Both the position numbers and the translations under genes were made by a program. This document shows positions 15,372-23,813 of a stretch of DNA of 29,411 bases, piece by piece (the first letter of the stretch is position 1; each line of letters begins with the position of its first letter). Under the pieces are notes generated by a model, which saw only the letters and a program-made list of their open reading frames with translations, made no database searches and had not been told where the DNA came from. Source of the DNA: UMGS1766 sp963660915 (GTDB lineage: Bacteria; Bacillota; Clostridia; Oscillospirales; Oscillospiraceae); assembly GCA_963660915.1 (NCBI GenBank), contig CAVLAO010000017.1:1-29411 (forward strand), in the 5' to 3' direction.

Positions 15372-17149
15372 ATGTTACAATTAACGGCGTTGCCATCCAG
15401 GTTGAAGAGGGAACTTCTATTTTGGAAGCAACCCGCATCATTGGCATGCCTGTCCCAACTCTTTGCTTCATGAAGGGAATCAATGAAATCGGTGCATGTC
15501 GCGTCTGTGTAGTCGAAGTAGAGGGAATGGAACATCTGATTCCCGCCTGCAACAACACTTGCGAAGAAGGCATGGTAATTCGAACAAACACAACACGGGT
15601 GCGTGAAGCGCGCCGCACGAACCTTGAACTGCTGTTATCTCAGCATCGTATCAACTGTCCCGCTTGTGAGCGAAACGGTACCTGTCAACTGCAGAAAGTT
15701 GTCTCCAGTTTTCCGGTTGACGACTTTATGAATTATCGCCACGAATATCCGGAGGATGATTGGGATCGTTCTTTGCCGATTATTCGGGATGAGAGCAAGT
15801 GTATCAAGTGCTATCGTTGCGTTTCGGTTTGCAATAAAATTCAGTCGCTGAATGTTTGGGATATGGTAGGCACCGGCGCGCATACCACAGTAAATGTTTC
15901 CCGCCACCGCAAGATGGCAGAGGCAGACTGCGCCTTCTGCGGACAATGTGTCACCCACTGTCCGACAAATGCGCTTCATGCACGGGATGATACAAAAGCG
16001 ATCATTGGCGTAAACGGTGTTCTAAACGATCCCAATAAGGTCGTTGTGGTTCAGGTGGCACCTGCGGTTCGTGCAGCCTGGGGTGAAGCGTTCCATCTGG
16101 ATCCCGGAGTTGCCACAGAACGTCGACTGGCTGCTGCATTGCGCCGCATCGGATTTGACTACGTGTTCGATACGAATTTTTCGGCAGATCTTACCATTAT
16201 GGAAGAGGGAACTGAGTTTTTGACACGCATGAAGAATCCGGAAGCGCACAAGTGGCCGATGTTCACATCTTGTTGTCCCGGTTGGGTTCGGTTTCTGAAG
16301 AGTCAGTATCCTGACATGGTAGATCAGCTTTCTACAGCAAAATCACCGCAGCAAATGTTCGGCGCGGTGACAAAGAGCTACTTTGCACAGAAGATTGGTG
16401 TTGATCCGGAAAACATTGTCTGTGTATCGATTATGCCCTGTACTGCGAAAAAAGCTGAGGTGGCGATTCCGAATATCAATGATGCAGCCGAAGGACAGAG
16501 AGACGTTGACTTTTCTTTGACCACACGTGAGTTGTGCAGTATAATTCGGGCAGATCAGATTGATGTAAGCTGTCTGCCGGAAGAAGATTTTGATTCTCCG
16601 TTGGGGACCGGAACCGGTGCAGCAGTTATTTTTGGTACTACCGGTGGCGTAATGGAGGCCGCACTTCGTACGTGTTATTATGTGCTATCCGGTGAAAATC
16701 CAAGTGCCGATGAGACCTTTAAAGCAGTTCGTGCATTGGACAGCAGTAAGCCCTGGATAGAAGCAGAGTATAATGTTGCGGGAATTAAGGTGCGTGCCGC
16801 GGTTGTCAGTGGTTTAGGGAATACCAGAAGCCTGATTCGCGCGATTCGCCGGGGTGAGGTGGACTATCAATTTGTTGAAGTAATGGCGTGTCCGGGAGGC
16901 TGCGTAGGCGGCGGTGGACAGCCGATTCACTACAACGAGGAACGTGCTGCGGAACGAGGTCGTGTACTGTATCACTATGATAGTGCAAATGTCATGCGAT
17001 TTTCTCACGAAAATCCGGACGTCCAGACAATGTACGCTGAATACCTTGGTCAGCCCTGCGGCGAAAAATCGCATCATTTGCTGCACACAGATCACCATGG
17101 TTGGTCGTTGCCTCTGGCACCGGTATTGGACGAGGATGTCCGAATTTAA
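15365..17149 (+). CDS. hydA: [FeFe]-hydrogenase catalytic subunit, group A
   Basis: A 594-aa iron hydrogenase that makes or consumes H2 in the cytoplasm. Domains in order: [2Fe-2S] plant-type domain (Cys34, 45, 48, 62); His-ligated cluster (His94, Cys98, 101, 107); two [4Fe-4S] motifs (CIKCYRCVSVC from 146 and CAFCGQCVTHC from 189); then the H-cluster domain with all three signatures, TSCCPGW (301-307), MPCTAKKAE (357-365) and VMACPGGCVGGGGQP (Cys509 and Cys513). Nothing essential is missing. A GGGAGGG site stands 12 bases upstream, and the ATG overlaps the end of the GltD-like gene. Hydrogenases linked to glutamate-synthase-like proteins have been classed as group A2; that assignment rests on context. 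Maturases HydE/F/G are not in the window. Confidence 0.95.
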   Translation: MVNVTINGVAIQVEEGTSILEATRIIGMPVPTLCFMKGINEIGACRVCVVEVEGMEHLIPACNNTCEEGMVIRTNTTRVREARRTNLELLLSQHRINCPACERNGTCQLQKVVSSFPVDDFMNYRHEYPEDDWDRSLPIIRDESKCIKCYRCVSVCNKIQSLNVWDMVGTGAHTTVNVSRHRKMAEADCAFCGQCVTHCPTNALHARDDTKAIIGVNGVLNDPNKVVVVQVAPAVRAAWGEAFHLDPGVATERRLAAALRRIGFDYVFDTNFSADLTIMEEGTEFLTRMKNPEAHKWPMFTSCCPGWVRFLKSQYPDMVDQLSTAKSPQQMFGAVTKSYFAQKIGVDPENIVCVSIMPCTAKKAEVAIPNINDAAEGQRDVDFSLTTRELCSIIRADQIDVSCLPEEDFDSPLGTGTGAAVIFGTTGGVMEAALRTCYYVLSGENPSADETFKAVRALDSSKPWIEAEYNVAGIKVRAAVVSGLGNTRSLIRAIRRGEVDYQFVEVMACPGGCVGGGGQPIHYNEERAAERGRVLYHYDSANVMRFSHENPDVQTMYAEYLGQPCGEKSHHLLHTDHHGWSLPLAPVLDEDVRI

Positions 17150-17290
17150 ATTTCTTTGTTGAGTATCTCCATTGCACCGCTTTGTTTGCGGAGGAAAGGA
17201 CACTCTCACTCTATTCCTTTCCACAGCAATGGATGCTCATATATGTGGTTGTTGGAATTTGATCTCATACTCTGCAACCCAAAACGCTCG

Positions 17291-17337
17291 GAGCGCCGAA
17301 AACAGCGGAATATGCTGTTTCCGGCGCTCTTTCTCTT
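17291..17337 (+). terminator. Terminator of the hydrogenase operon
   Basis: A 16-bp stem with one mismatch (arms 17291-17306 and 17314-17329) and a 7-base loop is followed by TTTCTCTT. Confidence 0.8.
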
Positions 17338-17363
17338 GACTTTTAAAAACGAACTGATACAAT
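17336..17363 (+). promoter_or_regulatory. Promoter of the PfoR-like gene
   Basis: TTGACT (17336-17341) and TACAAT (17358-17363) are 16 bases apart, beginning right after the hydrogenase terminator. A second TTGACA occurs at 17388-17393 but has no -10 at a good distance. Confidence 0.6.
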
Positions 17364-17366
17364 AGA

Positions 17367-17398
17367 CAAGACAACTTGATATATGTCTTGACATATAT
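17367..17398. promoter_or_regulatory. Nested inverted repeats, likely operator of the PfoR-like gene
   Basis: Two overlapping perfect dyads lie just after the -10 box: CAAGACA-N10-TGTCTTG (17367-17390) and ATATATGT-cttg-ACATATAT (17379-17398). They cover the expected transcription start and leader, so binding would repress. The regulator is not identified. Confidence 0.5.
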
Positions 17399-17413
17399 AA
17401 CGGAGGCGTTTTA

Positions 17414-18472
17414 ATGGAAAAGTTGAAGGCGTTTTTAAAACGAAAGGACATTGAAATCTCGGCTCGTCGTTACGGAATTGACGCACTGGGCGCTATGGCG
17501 CAGGGACTGTTTTGTTCCTTGCTGATTGGTACAATCATCAATACGATTGGGCAACAATTCGGCATTGAATATTTGACCACGATTGGTGGCTATGCCATAG
17601 CTATGTCCGGTCCAGCAATGGCGGTTGCGATCGGTTATGCACTGCGGTGCCCACCATTGGTTCTGTTTTCGCTCATCGCAGTAGGTTCCTCAGCCAATGG
17701 ACTTGGCGGAGCGGGTGGTCCGCTGGCAGTTTTGGTTATTGCGATTATTGCGGCGGAATTTGGCAAGGCGGTGAGTAAGGAGACTAAAATTGATATTTTA
17801 GTTACACCGGCGGTCACAATCTTCGTTGGGGTTGCTTTATCTACGTTAATTGCTCCACCGATTGGCACGGCGGCCAGCGCGGTAGGCAAGGTGATTATGT
17901 GGGCGACGGAACTTCAGCCGTTCCTAATGGGCATTGTTGTGTCCGTATTGGTCGGTGTTGCATTGACGCTTCCGATTTCTTCCGCGGCTATTTGTGCAGC
18001 GCTGAGCCTGACCGGGTTGGCCGGTGGCGCGGCAGTAGCGGGATGCTGCGCCCAGATGGTAGGCTTTGCGATTATGTCGTTCCGCGAAAATCGTTGGGGC
18101 GGTTTGGTGAGTCAGGGAATTGGAACTTCCATGCTGCAGATGGGAAACATTGTGCGCAACCCTCGCATCTGGATTGCGCCTACGTTGACCAGCGCCATTA
18201 CAGGGCCGATTGCAACCTGTGTATTCCATCTACAGATGAACGGCGCTCCGGTTTCTTCAGGCATGGGAACCTGCGGATTTGTTGGTCAAATCGGCGTATA
18301 TACCGGCTGGGTGAGCGATATTGCAGCCGGAACCAAATCTGCAATTACCGCGTTTGATTGGATCGGTTTGGTCTTAATTTGCTTCATTTTACCCGGCATT
18401 TTGACGTGGATCTTTGGCAACGCAGAGCGCAAGCTGGGGTGGATTAAAGAAGGCGATTTGAAGTTAAATTGA
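17414..18472 (+). CDS. PfoR-like PTS EIIC-type membrane protein
   Basis: A 352-aa protein with about ten hydrophobic segments, rich in Gly and Ala, resembling the PTS_EIIC_2/PfoR family. Typical parts are ARRYGIDALGAMAQGLFCSLLIG (quoted in pieces: YGIDALGAMAQGLF), a small-residue stretch SSANGLGGAGGPLAVL, LIAPPIGTAASAVGK, and QGIGTSMLQMGNIVRNPRIW. PfoR was described as a regulator of perfringolysin in Clostridium perfringens, but the family looks like a sugar-PTS membrane domain. No EIIA or EIIB gene is adjacent, so a stand-alone transporter or sensor is possible. It is a single-gene unit with an operator-like leader, a GGAGGCG site and its own terminator. Substrate unknown. Confidence 0.8.
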   Translation: MEKLKAFLKRKDIEISARRYGIDALGAMAQGLFCSLLIGTIINTIGQQFGIEYLTTIGGYAIAMSGPAMAVAIGYALRCPPLVLFSLIAVGSSANGLGGAGGPLAVLVIAIIAAEFGKAVSKETKIDILVTPAVTIFVGVALSTLIAPPIGTAASAVGKVIMWATELQPFLMGIVVSVLVGVALTLPISSAAICAALSLTGLAGGAAVAGCCAQMVGFAIMSFRENRWGGLVSQGIGTSMLQMGNIVRNPRIWIAPTLTSAITGPIATCVFHLQMNGAPVSSGMGTCGFVGQIGVYTGWVSDIAAGTKSAITAFDWIGLVLICFILPGILTWIFGNAERKLGWIKEGDLKLN

Positions 18473-18783
18473 CCGTAGGATAAGAAATTATCAGCATCAG
18501 TTTTGATCGTACAAAATGAAATTATATTCCAGAAAATCCGCATAACAATAGGGTTTTCAAGAAAAAGCAAGCAGAGTTTTCAATCTGCTTGCTTTTGTTT
18601 TGTTTTGTTTGTACGCATTAAGTTTTAGCAAGAATTTGTTTTATTTCCACAAGAAATGCCGATAAAAAAGAGATTATAATACAGGCGTGATCCGGAGAAA
18701 ACGACAATGTTTCACAATAGTTAAGCTTGTTTTCAATCTGATCATGATTTGAGTTTATTAGCTATATTTAGGAGGAATTCGAC
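18473..18783. other. Intergenic region ahead of aldehyde dehydrogenase
   Basis: This 311-base gap holds the terminator of the PfoR-like gene and, further right, a perfect TATAAT at 18675-18680 without a recognisable -35 box at 17 bases. If that -10 is used, the leader of the aldehyde dehydrogenase is about 95 bases. A near-palindrome (AATCTGATCATGATT) lies at 18736-18750 within the leader. The AGGAGGAATTC ribosome binding site closes the region. No small gene or RNA is recognised. Confidence 0.45.
18563..18600 (+). terminator. Terminator of the PfoR-like gene
   Basis: A 13-bp perfect stem (AAAAGCAAGCAGA / TCTGCTTGCTTTT) with an 8-base loop is followed by a T-rich GTTTTGTTTTG tract. Confidence 0.85.
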
Positions 18784-20268
18784 ATGAATTGCAATCTAAA
18801 AGAACGTTATGGCCTTTTTATCAATGGCAAGTGGGTACCCGCATCTGACGGCGGAGTTTTTACAACCAGCAGCCCTGCTACAGGTAAGCCTTTGGCACAA
18901 TGTGCACAGGCAACAGAGGCAGACGTGGACGCTGCGGTAAAGGCAGCTTGGGCGGCTTACCCGGCATGGAAGGCAGTCAGCCCAATTGAACGGGCAGACA
19001 TTTTGCTGAAGATTGCTGACCGTATTGACGCCAATAAGGAACTGTTGGCTCAGGTGGAGAGCATGGACAATGGTAAGCCCATTCGTGAAACAATGGCAAT
19101 TGATGTGCCGTATGGTTCAGATCATTTCCGCTATTTTGCCAGTGCTGTACGCACGGGTGAGGGAACGGCGAATATTCTGGACGGCAATTTCATGAGTCTT
19201 GTGCTTCGTGAGCCGATTGGCGTTGTGGGTCAGATTGTACCTTGGAACTTCCCGTTCCTGATGGCAGCATGGAAGTTGGCACCTGCTCTGGCTGCAGGCA
19301 ACTGCATTGTCTTTAAGTCCTCTTCCTCTACACCTTTGAGCATGCTGGTGTTTATGGAGCTGATTGAAGATTTGCTTCCTGCAGGCGTGGTTAATGTGAT
19401 TACCGGTTCCGGCAGCAAGTCCGGTCAGTATATGCTGGATCATCCCGGTTTCCGCAAGTTGGCGTTCACCGGATCGACTGAAATTGGTCTTGATGTTGCA
19501 AAGGCTGCTGCTGAGAAGCTGATTCCGGCCACGTTGGAACTGGGCGGCAAGAGTGCAAATATCTATTTTGACGATTGCCAGTGGGATATGGCAATTGATG
19601 GGCTCCAGTTGGGCATCCTGTTCAATCAGGGTCAGGTTTGCTGCGCAGGCTCCCGTGTCTTTGTTCAGGAGGGCATTTACGACAAGTTCGTTGCCGCTGC
19701 TGTAGACGCCTTCCAGAAGGTGACCGTGGGAGATCCCCTGGATCCCAACACGCAGATGGGCGCTCAGGTGAATGAAGGTCAGCTTCAGAAGATTTTGAAG
19801 TATGTTGACATTGCAAAGCAGGAGGGCGCAACGATCGCCTGCGGCGGCGCACGATATGCGGAGGGTGCCTGCGCAGACGGATGCTTCATGCAGCCCACGC
19901 TTATTACGAACGTTACAAACGATATGCGCGTGGCGCAGGAGGAAATCTTCGGGCCGGTAGCCGTTGTTATCAAGTTTAAGACAGAAGAAGAAGTTATTGC
20001 AATGGCGAATGATTCTGCTTATGGTTTGGGCGGTGCTGTTTGGACACGGGATATCAATCGCGCGATTCGTGTTGCTCGTTCCATCGAGACAGGTCGTATG
20101 TGGGTGAACACCTACAACCAGATTCCTGCCGGTGCACCCTTTGGCGGCTACAAGCGTTCCGGCATTGGCCGTGAGACTGACCTGAGCATTCTGGACGCTT
20201 ACACCCAGAAGAAGAACATTATGATCAACCTGAACGAGGCTCCCAGCGGATTCTATCCGGCAAAGTAA
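18784..20268 (+). CDS. NAD(P)-dependent aldehyde dehydrogenase
   Basis: A 494-aa cytoplasmic enzyme of the classical ALDH superfamily that oxidises an aldehyde to the acid. Key residues are visible: Asn155 in PWNFPF, Lys178 in FKSSSSTPL, FTGSTEIG (228-235), catalytic Glu252 in LELGGKS, and nucleophile Cys286 in NQGQVCCAGSR. Length and C-terminal GGYKRSGIGRE are typical of the betaine/retinal/general aldehyde group. The position that is Glu in NAD-specific ALDH2 (three residues after the lysine) is Ser181, which would tolerate NADP+. It is a single gene with a strong AGGAGG site and a terminator. The substrate cannot be read from the sequence; gut Clostridia use such enzymes on acetaldehyde, amino acid or polyol-derived aldehydes. 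Confidence 0.93.
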   Translation: MNCNLKERYGLFINGKWVPASDGGVFTTSSPATGKPLAQCAQATEADVDAAVKAAWAAYPAWKAVSPIERADILLKIADRIDANKELLAQVESMDNGKPIRETMAIDVPYGSDHFRYFASAVRTGEGTANILDGNFMSLVLREPIGVVGQIVPWNFPFLMAAWKLAPALAAGNCIVFKSSSSTPLSMLVFMELIEDLLPAGVVNVITGSGSKSGQYMLDHPGFRKLAFTGSTEIGLDVAKAAAEKLIPATLELGGKSANIYFDDCQWDMAIDGLQLGILFNQGQVCCAGSRVFVQEGIYDKFVAAAVDAFQKVTVGDPLDPNTQMGAQVNEGQLQKILKYVDIAKQEGATIACGGARYAEGACADGCFMQPTLITNVTNDMRVAQEEIFGPVAVVIKFKTEEEVIAMANDSAYGLGGAVWTRDINRAIRVARSIETGRMWVNTYNQIPAGAPFGGYKRSGIGRETDLSILDAYTQKKNIMINLNEAPSGFYPAK

Positions 20269-20313
20269 GGCTGTAGATGGAAAATGTTCGCTTGATCTGA
20301 CCGATCGGACATG

Positions 20314-20355
20314 AAAAGCCCCAATACCTGTAATTTTGCAGGTGTTGGGGCTTTT
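20314..20355. terminator. Terminator between ALDH and Sel1 genes
   Basis: A 17-bp stem with one G-U pair (arms 20314-20330 and 20339-20355) and an 8-base loop has A- and T-runs on both sides, so it can serve both convergent genes. Confidence 0.85.
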
Positions 20356-20376
20356 AGCTGTGCATTTAGAGAAGTA

Positions 20377-21198
20377 TCATGATTTTTTGACCCATTCAAA
20401 GGAGGGCAATGCAGCTTCTAACTCGCGTCGGATATCATTTTGTCTTGTGACAACGTGATTGTAGCAATTGCGAATCATAAAATCGCCTTCTTCCAGACGC
20501 TCGAAAAATAACTGTTCAGCGCGCTGATAATATGTTCTGGCCGTTTTGTAATCAACATCCGTTCCAATGCCGGAAAAATAGCAGTCGCCCATACGCATCA
20601 TAACATCTGCTCCTACAAGGGGGAGCGCTTCCTCCGTCATTGTTTGCATGCAATGATTATAGATACGGAATGCTTCTGTTTCATTTTTTTCGACATAATA
20701 CCCTTTGCGGTACATATCTCCAATTTTATATAGAGAACGTAAATGCCCGTCAAATGCACCCAGTGCAAAGAAATGGAAGGCTTTTTCATAATCAATAGCG
20801 GTATCCCGGCCGTAGTAATAACAATAACCCAGATTTTCCTGTGCCTGTCTGCATCCGCCTTTTGCAGCAATTGTGTAGTATTTTACTGCTTTCGCGTAAT
20901 TTTGTTCCCCGCAGCGACCGGTGTAATACAACGAACCAAGATTGCAGGCGGCGTCGGCGTTTCCCGCATCCATCTCATCGGTGTAGACTTCCATGAGAAA
21001 ATCAGCCACACACTTTGGGAGCTGTTTTGCTCCATCTGCTTCATGCAGCAGTTTGGCAATGTACTCTGCACTGCAATAGACAAGCTCCCCTTCGATGTCT
21101 ATATTGCTATCAATAATGTCGCAAATCTCCGGATATTCTTCTCCTGAAATCTGTGTAAGAATGTGTCTCAGTGCAGTAAATAGTCTTCTCTCTGTCAT
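20377..21198 (-). CDS. Sel1-repeat (TPR-like) protein
   Basis: A 273-aa soluble protein made largely of Sel1-like repeats. At least four are visible from about residue 95: ACNLGSLYYTGRCGEQNY, ENLGYCYYYGRDTAIDY, YKIGDMYRKGYYVEKNE, and MRMGDCYFSGIGTDVDY, each followed by a helix of the AxxYYxxAA type. Sel1 repeats form right-handed superhelices that bind other proteins. Residues 1-90 are helical and not recognised. The frame opens at 21246, but ATG 21198 has a near-perfect AAAGGAGG site and is preferred. It stands alone, so its partner is unknown. There is no signal peptide from this start. Confidence 0.85.
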   Translation of the reverse strand: MTERRLFTALRHILTQISGEEYPEICDIIDSNIDIEGELVYCSAEYIAKLLHEADGAKQLPKCVADFLMEVYTDEMDAGNADAACNLGSLYYTGRCGEQNYAKAVKYYTIAAKGGCRQAQENLGYCYYYGRDTAIDYEKAFHFFALGAFDGHLRSLYKIGDMYRKGYYVEKNETEAFRIYNHCMQTMTEEALPLVGADVMMRMGDCYFSGIGTDVDYKTARTYYQRAEQLFFERLEEGDFMIRNCYNHVVTRQNDIRRELEAALPSFEWVKKS

Positions 21199-21252
21199 GG
21201 TGATATCCTCCTTTATTGCAAACAGAAGCAGAAGGGAATAAAACATATAACA

Positions 21253-21280
21253 ATTGTAACAGAAATATACCTAAAAACAA
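21253..21280 (-). promoter_or_regulatory. Promoter of the Sel1-repeat gene
   Basis: On the minus strand TTGTTT (21275-21280) and TACAAT (21253-21258) are 16 bases apart, placing the start about 48 bases before the ATG. Confidence 0.55.
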
Positions 21281-21320
21281 ATAGAAAAACTTAGAAACAG
21301 AAGCGGCACAGTGAGCCGTG

Positions 21321-21387
21321 CCATAAAGTTTATCAATATCTGTATCAAAAATGAATATTTCTCAAGGAAACAGCTCCGTGCTACACT
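21321..21387 (+). promoter_or_regulatory. LysR-type promoter module, copy 1 (cysteine desulfidase)
   Basis: This segment contains CCATAAAGTTT, then ATATTTCTCAAG at offset 34, then the -10 TACACT at offset 61. The same three blocks occur at the same offsets at 23814-23880. Bases in between are also partly conserved (13 of 23 in the first gap). TTCTCA at 21359-21364, 17 bases before the -10, serves as a poor -35, consistent with activator dependence. The LysR protein encoded at 22784-23749 is the likely binder. Confidence 0.65.
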
Positions 21388-21428
21388 ACATACACATGTA
21401 ATTATCAACAAAAGGACGGAGAATACAC

Positions 21429-22706
21429 ATGGATGAACAACTGTATCGGGCCTATGTCGCTATCCTTAAAGAGGAACTGATCCCGGCAATGGGCTGTACC
21501 GAACCCATTGCCGTGGCCTATTGTGCGGCGTGGGCGAAGAAGGCACTGGGCTGTGCGCCGGAGACCGTGGCCGTGCATGCCAGTGCAAATATCATCAAGA
21601 ATGTTAAGAGTGTTGTTGTGCCAAATACCGGTGGGCAGCGGGGCATTGCGGCTGCAGCGGCTGCGGGCATCGTTTCCGGTCGCACAGAGGCGGAGTTGCA
21701 GGTGTTAGCGGAGCTGAGCGCGGCGCAGATTGGCGAGATTAAGACTCTGTTGGATCACGTGCCCGTTACGGTCGATCGCTCGGACAATGACTATATCTTC
21801 GATATTCAGGTAGAACTGACCGGCGGCGGTCACACGGCTTTTGCCCAGATCTCCGGCTTCCACACCAATCTCGTCGAGCTGCGTCGGGATGACGTGGAGC
21901 TTCTCCATAAGGATTACACGGAGCAGGGCGATGCCCACGCCACTGACCGCACTTTGCTGAATGTGGAACAGATCGTGAATTTCGCCGATTGCGTTGATCT
22001 TGATGACGTGCGTGAGGTCATTGGTCGCCAGATCTCCTACAACCGCGCCATTGCGGAGGAGGGGCTGCGGGGCGACTATGGCGCAAACATCGGCAGCATT
22101 CTGCTGAAATCCTATGGCAACAGCGTCCACAACCGTGCTAAGGCCTATGCCGCCGCCGGTTCAGACGGGCGCATGAACGGCTGCGAACTGCCTGTGGTCA
22201 TTAACTCCGGCAGCGGCAATCAGGGCTTGACCGCATCTCTGCCTGTCATCGTGTATGCAGAGGAATTAAAGGTGTCCGAAGATCTGCTGTACCGTGCGCT
22301 AGTTATATCCAATCTTGTAACGATTCATCTGAAAACCGGCATTGGTCGTCTGTCTGCCTACTGTGGTGCGACCAGCGCAGGTTGTGGTGCAGGTGCGGGC
22401 ATTACCTACCTATATGGTGGGCGCTACCGAGAGATTGCTCATACCATAGTCAATGCCATCGCCATCGATTCCGGCATGGTCTGCGACGGTGCAAAGGCCA
22501 GCTGTGCGGCAAAAATCGCTTCTGCTGTAGAGGCTGGCCTGCTGGGAATGCAGATGCAGATGCACGACAGTCAGTTCTACGGCGGCGACGGCATCGTGGT
22601 CAAGGGCGTGGAAAACACGATTCGCAATATCGGCACACTGGCCAGTGTCGGTATGCGGGAGACTGACCGTACGATTATCCACCTTATGACGAGCGAGAAT
22701 AATTGA
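21429..22706 (+). CDS. cyuA: L-cysteine desulfidase, CyuA/UPF0597 family
   Basis: A 425-aa enzyme of the serine dehydratase alpha-like UPF0597 family. Members break L-cysteine into pyruvate, ammonia and sulfide using a [4Fe-4S] cluster. The cysteine ligands expected from the archaeal enzyme are recognisable: Cys23 in MGCTEPIAVAY, Cys in LSAYCGATSAGCGAGAG, and CDGAKASCAAKIASAVEAG. Other family landmarks are IKNVKSVVVPNTGG and NSGSGNQGLTASLPVIVYA (19 residues). Length is normal. The codon choice is visibly richer in G and C than in most neighbours. A GGACGGAGA site precedes the ATG. It is a single gene whose promoter copies that of the flavin-reductase operon. Action on serine, threonine or a related thiol amino acid is possible. 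Confidence 0.88.
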   Translation: MDEQLYRAYVAILKEELIPAMGCTEPIAVAYCAAWAKKALGCAPETVAVHASANIIKNVKSVVVPNTGGQRGIAAAAAAGIVSGRTEAELQVLAELSAAQIGEIKTLLDHVPVTVDRSDNDYIFDIQVELTGGGHTAFAQISGFHTNLVELRRDDVELLHKDYTEQGDAHATDRTLLNVEQIVNFADCVDLDDVREVIGRQISYNRAIAEEGLRGDYGANIGSILLKSYGNSVHNRAKAYAAAGSDGRMNGCELPVVINSGSGNQGLTASLPVIVYAEELKVSEDLLYRALVISNLVTIHLKTGIGRLSAYCGATSAGCGAGAGITYLYGGRYREIAHTIVNAIAIDSGMVCDGAKASCAAKIASAVEAGLLGMQMQMHDSQFYGGDGIVVKGVENTIRNIGTLASVGMRETDRTIIHLMTSENN

Positions 22707-22716
22707 ATATAAAGCA

Positions 22717-22756
22717 AAACAGAGAACCTGTCAGACTGGACGGGCTCTCTGTTTTT
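22717..22756. terminator. Terminator between cyuA and lysR
   Basis: AAACAGAGA pairs with TCTCTGTTT, extended by imperfect pairing into a 20-base loop region and followed by T-rich sequence. It lies between the convergent cyuA and lysR genes. Confidence 0.7.
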
Positions 22757-22783
22757 ATGAGTAGTAAAATGTGCAACTGTGGT

Positions 22784-23749
22784 TCATTTGGCAAGATATC
22801 GGTCAAACTTTCTTTGTTCCTGTTGGATCTGCTCAAAATTCTTTAGAAAATCCAAGACTTGTCTGCTTTCAGTCTCACAATAGGCAATTGTATAGTGGAA
22901 AAAATCGTCAGCAGTTCGGAGAAGATAACGACCTTTTTTCTTTGCAATGCAGGTTGGCGGGATGGACAGGGGATCGGAAATACGAACGAACCAGTTGTGC
23001 CCAAGACGTTCCTCTGAATACTGACGCATGATCAGTCGAACGGGGGAAAAGGACACTCCAAGACCGGTGCTGACGACACGGCGGACAACAGCGGGTTCAT
23101 CACTTTCGAGCATGATGTCCAGATTGCTATCCTCACCGAAAATGCGTTCCAGCAGATTGCGATCCGCTTCACTGTAATTGCAGACAAACCGCTCATGACG
23201 CAACTCTTCCAAAGAGACGGAATCCGCACCGTAGAGTCGGTGACCGGGACCGACAGCGATCATAAATTCCTCTGTAAACATGGGAAGGCACTCTAAACGC
23301 GGATCGGAGAGAGGACAGGGAGAAATTGTGAAGTCTATTTCGTCGTTCAGAAGCAGAGCTGTAAGAGAGTTGATTTCCACCAGACGCTGTGAAATACTTA
23401 CCTCCGGGTGTAGGCCATAATAATCAACGACCAGTTCATCACAAAGATTATGAATGGAGCTGGCGATTGAGACTTGCACACTTTTTGCGTGCATCTCGCG
23501 GGCAACATTGACGCCGTCTTCCAGAGAGGCAAATGCCGCATCGACCCGCTCCAGAAAGGCACGCCCTGCAGCATTGAGCTGAAGCGGCTTGCCGGCCTGA
23601 TGGATAAACAGGGGAACCCCCAGACTGCTTTCCAGGCGGCTCAGGCTCTGGCTCAGCGTTGGTTGAGAGACGTACAGTTCCTGTGCAGCGCGTGTGACGC
23701 TTTGTGTTCGCGCAACTTTTTGAAAATATCTCAACTGGTTCAGATCCAA
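22784..23749 (-). CDS. LysR family transcription regulator
   Basis: A 321-aa LysR-type regulator. The N-terminal winged helix is MDLNQLRYFQKVARTQSV, followed by AAQELYVSQPTLSQSLSRLE, then the effector domain from about residue 90 (SIASSIHNLCDELVVDYY, DFTISPCPLSDPRLECLPM). An ATG at 23767 is in frame, but TTG 23749 is chosen because GGGAGG lies 7 bases upstream and MDLNQLRYF is the standard LysR start. It is divergent from the flavin-reductase operon and convergent with cyuA; both target promoters carry the same 67-bp module. LysR proteins usually bind a pathway substrate or product and activate the divergent operon. The ligand is unknown. Confidence 0.9.
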   Translation of the reverse strand: MDLNQLRYFQKVARTQSVTRAAQELYVSQPTLSQSLSRLESSLGVPLFIHQAGKPLQLNAAGRAFLERVDAAFASLEDGVNVAREMHAKSVQVSIASSIHNLCDELVVDYYGLHPEVSISQRLVEINSLTALLLNDEIDFTISPCPLSDPRLECLPMFTEEFMIAVGPGHRLYGADSVSLEELRHERFVCNYSEADRNLLERIFGEDSNLDIMLESDEPAVVRRVVSTGLGVSFSPVRLIMRQYSEERLGHNWFVRISDPLSIPPTCIAKKKGRYLLRTADDFFHYTIAYCETESRQVLDFLKNFEQIQQEQRKFDRYLAK

Positions 23750-23813
23750 AACGATTCCTCCCAACATAACATAACATATTAAATACTAACACATTCCAAA
23801 GGTGGGTGCAAAC

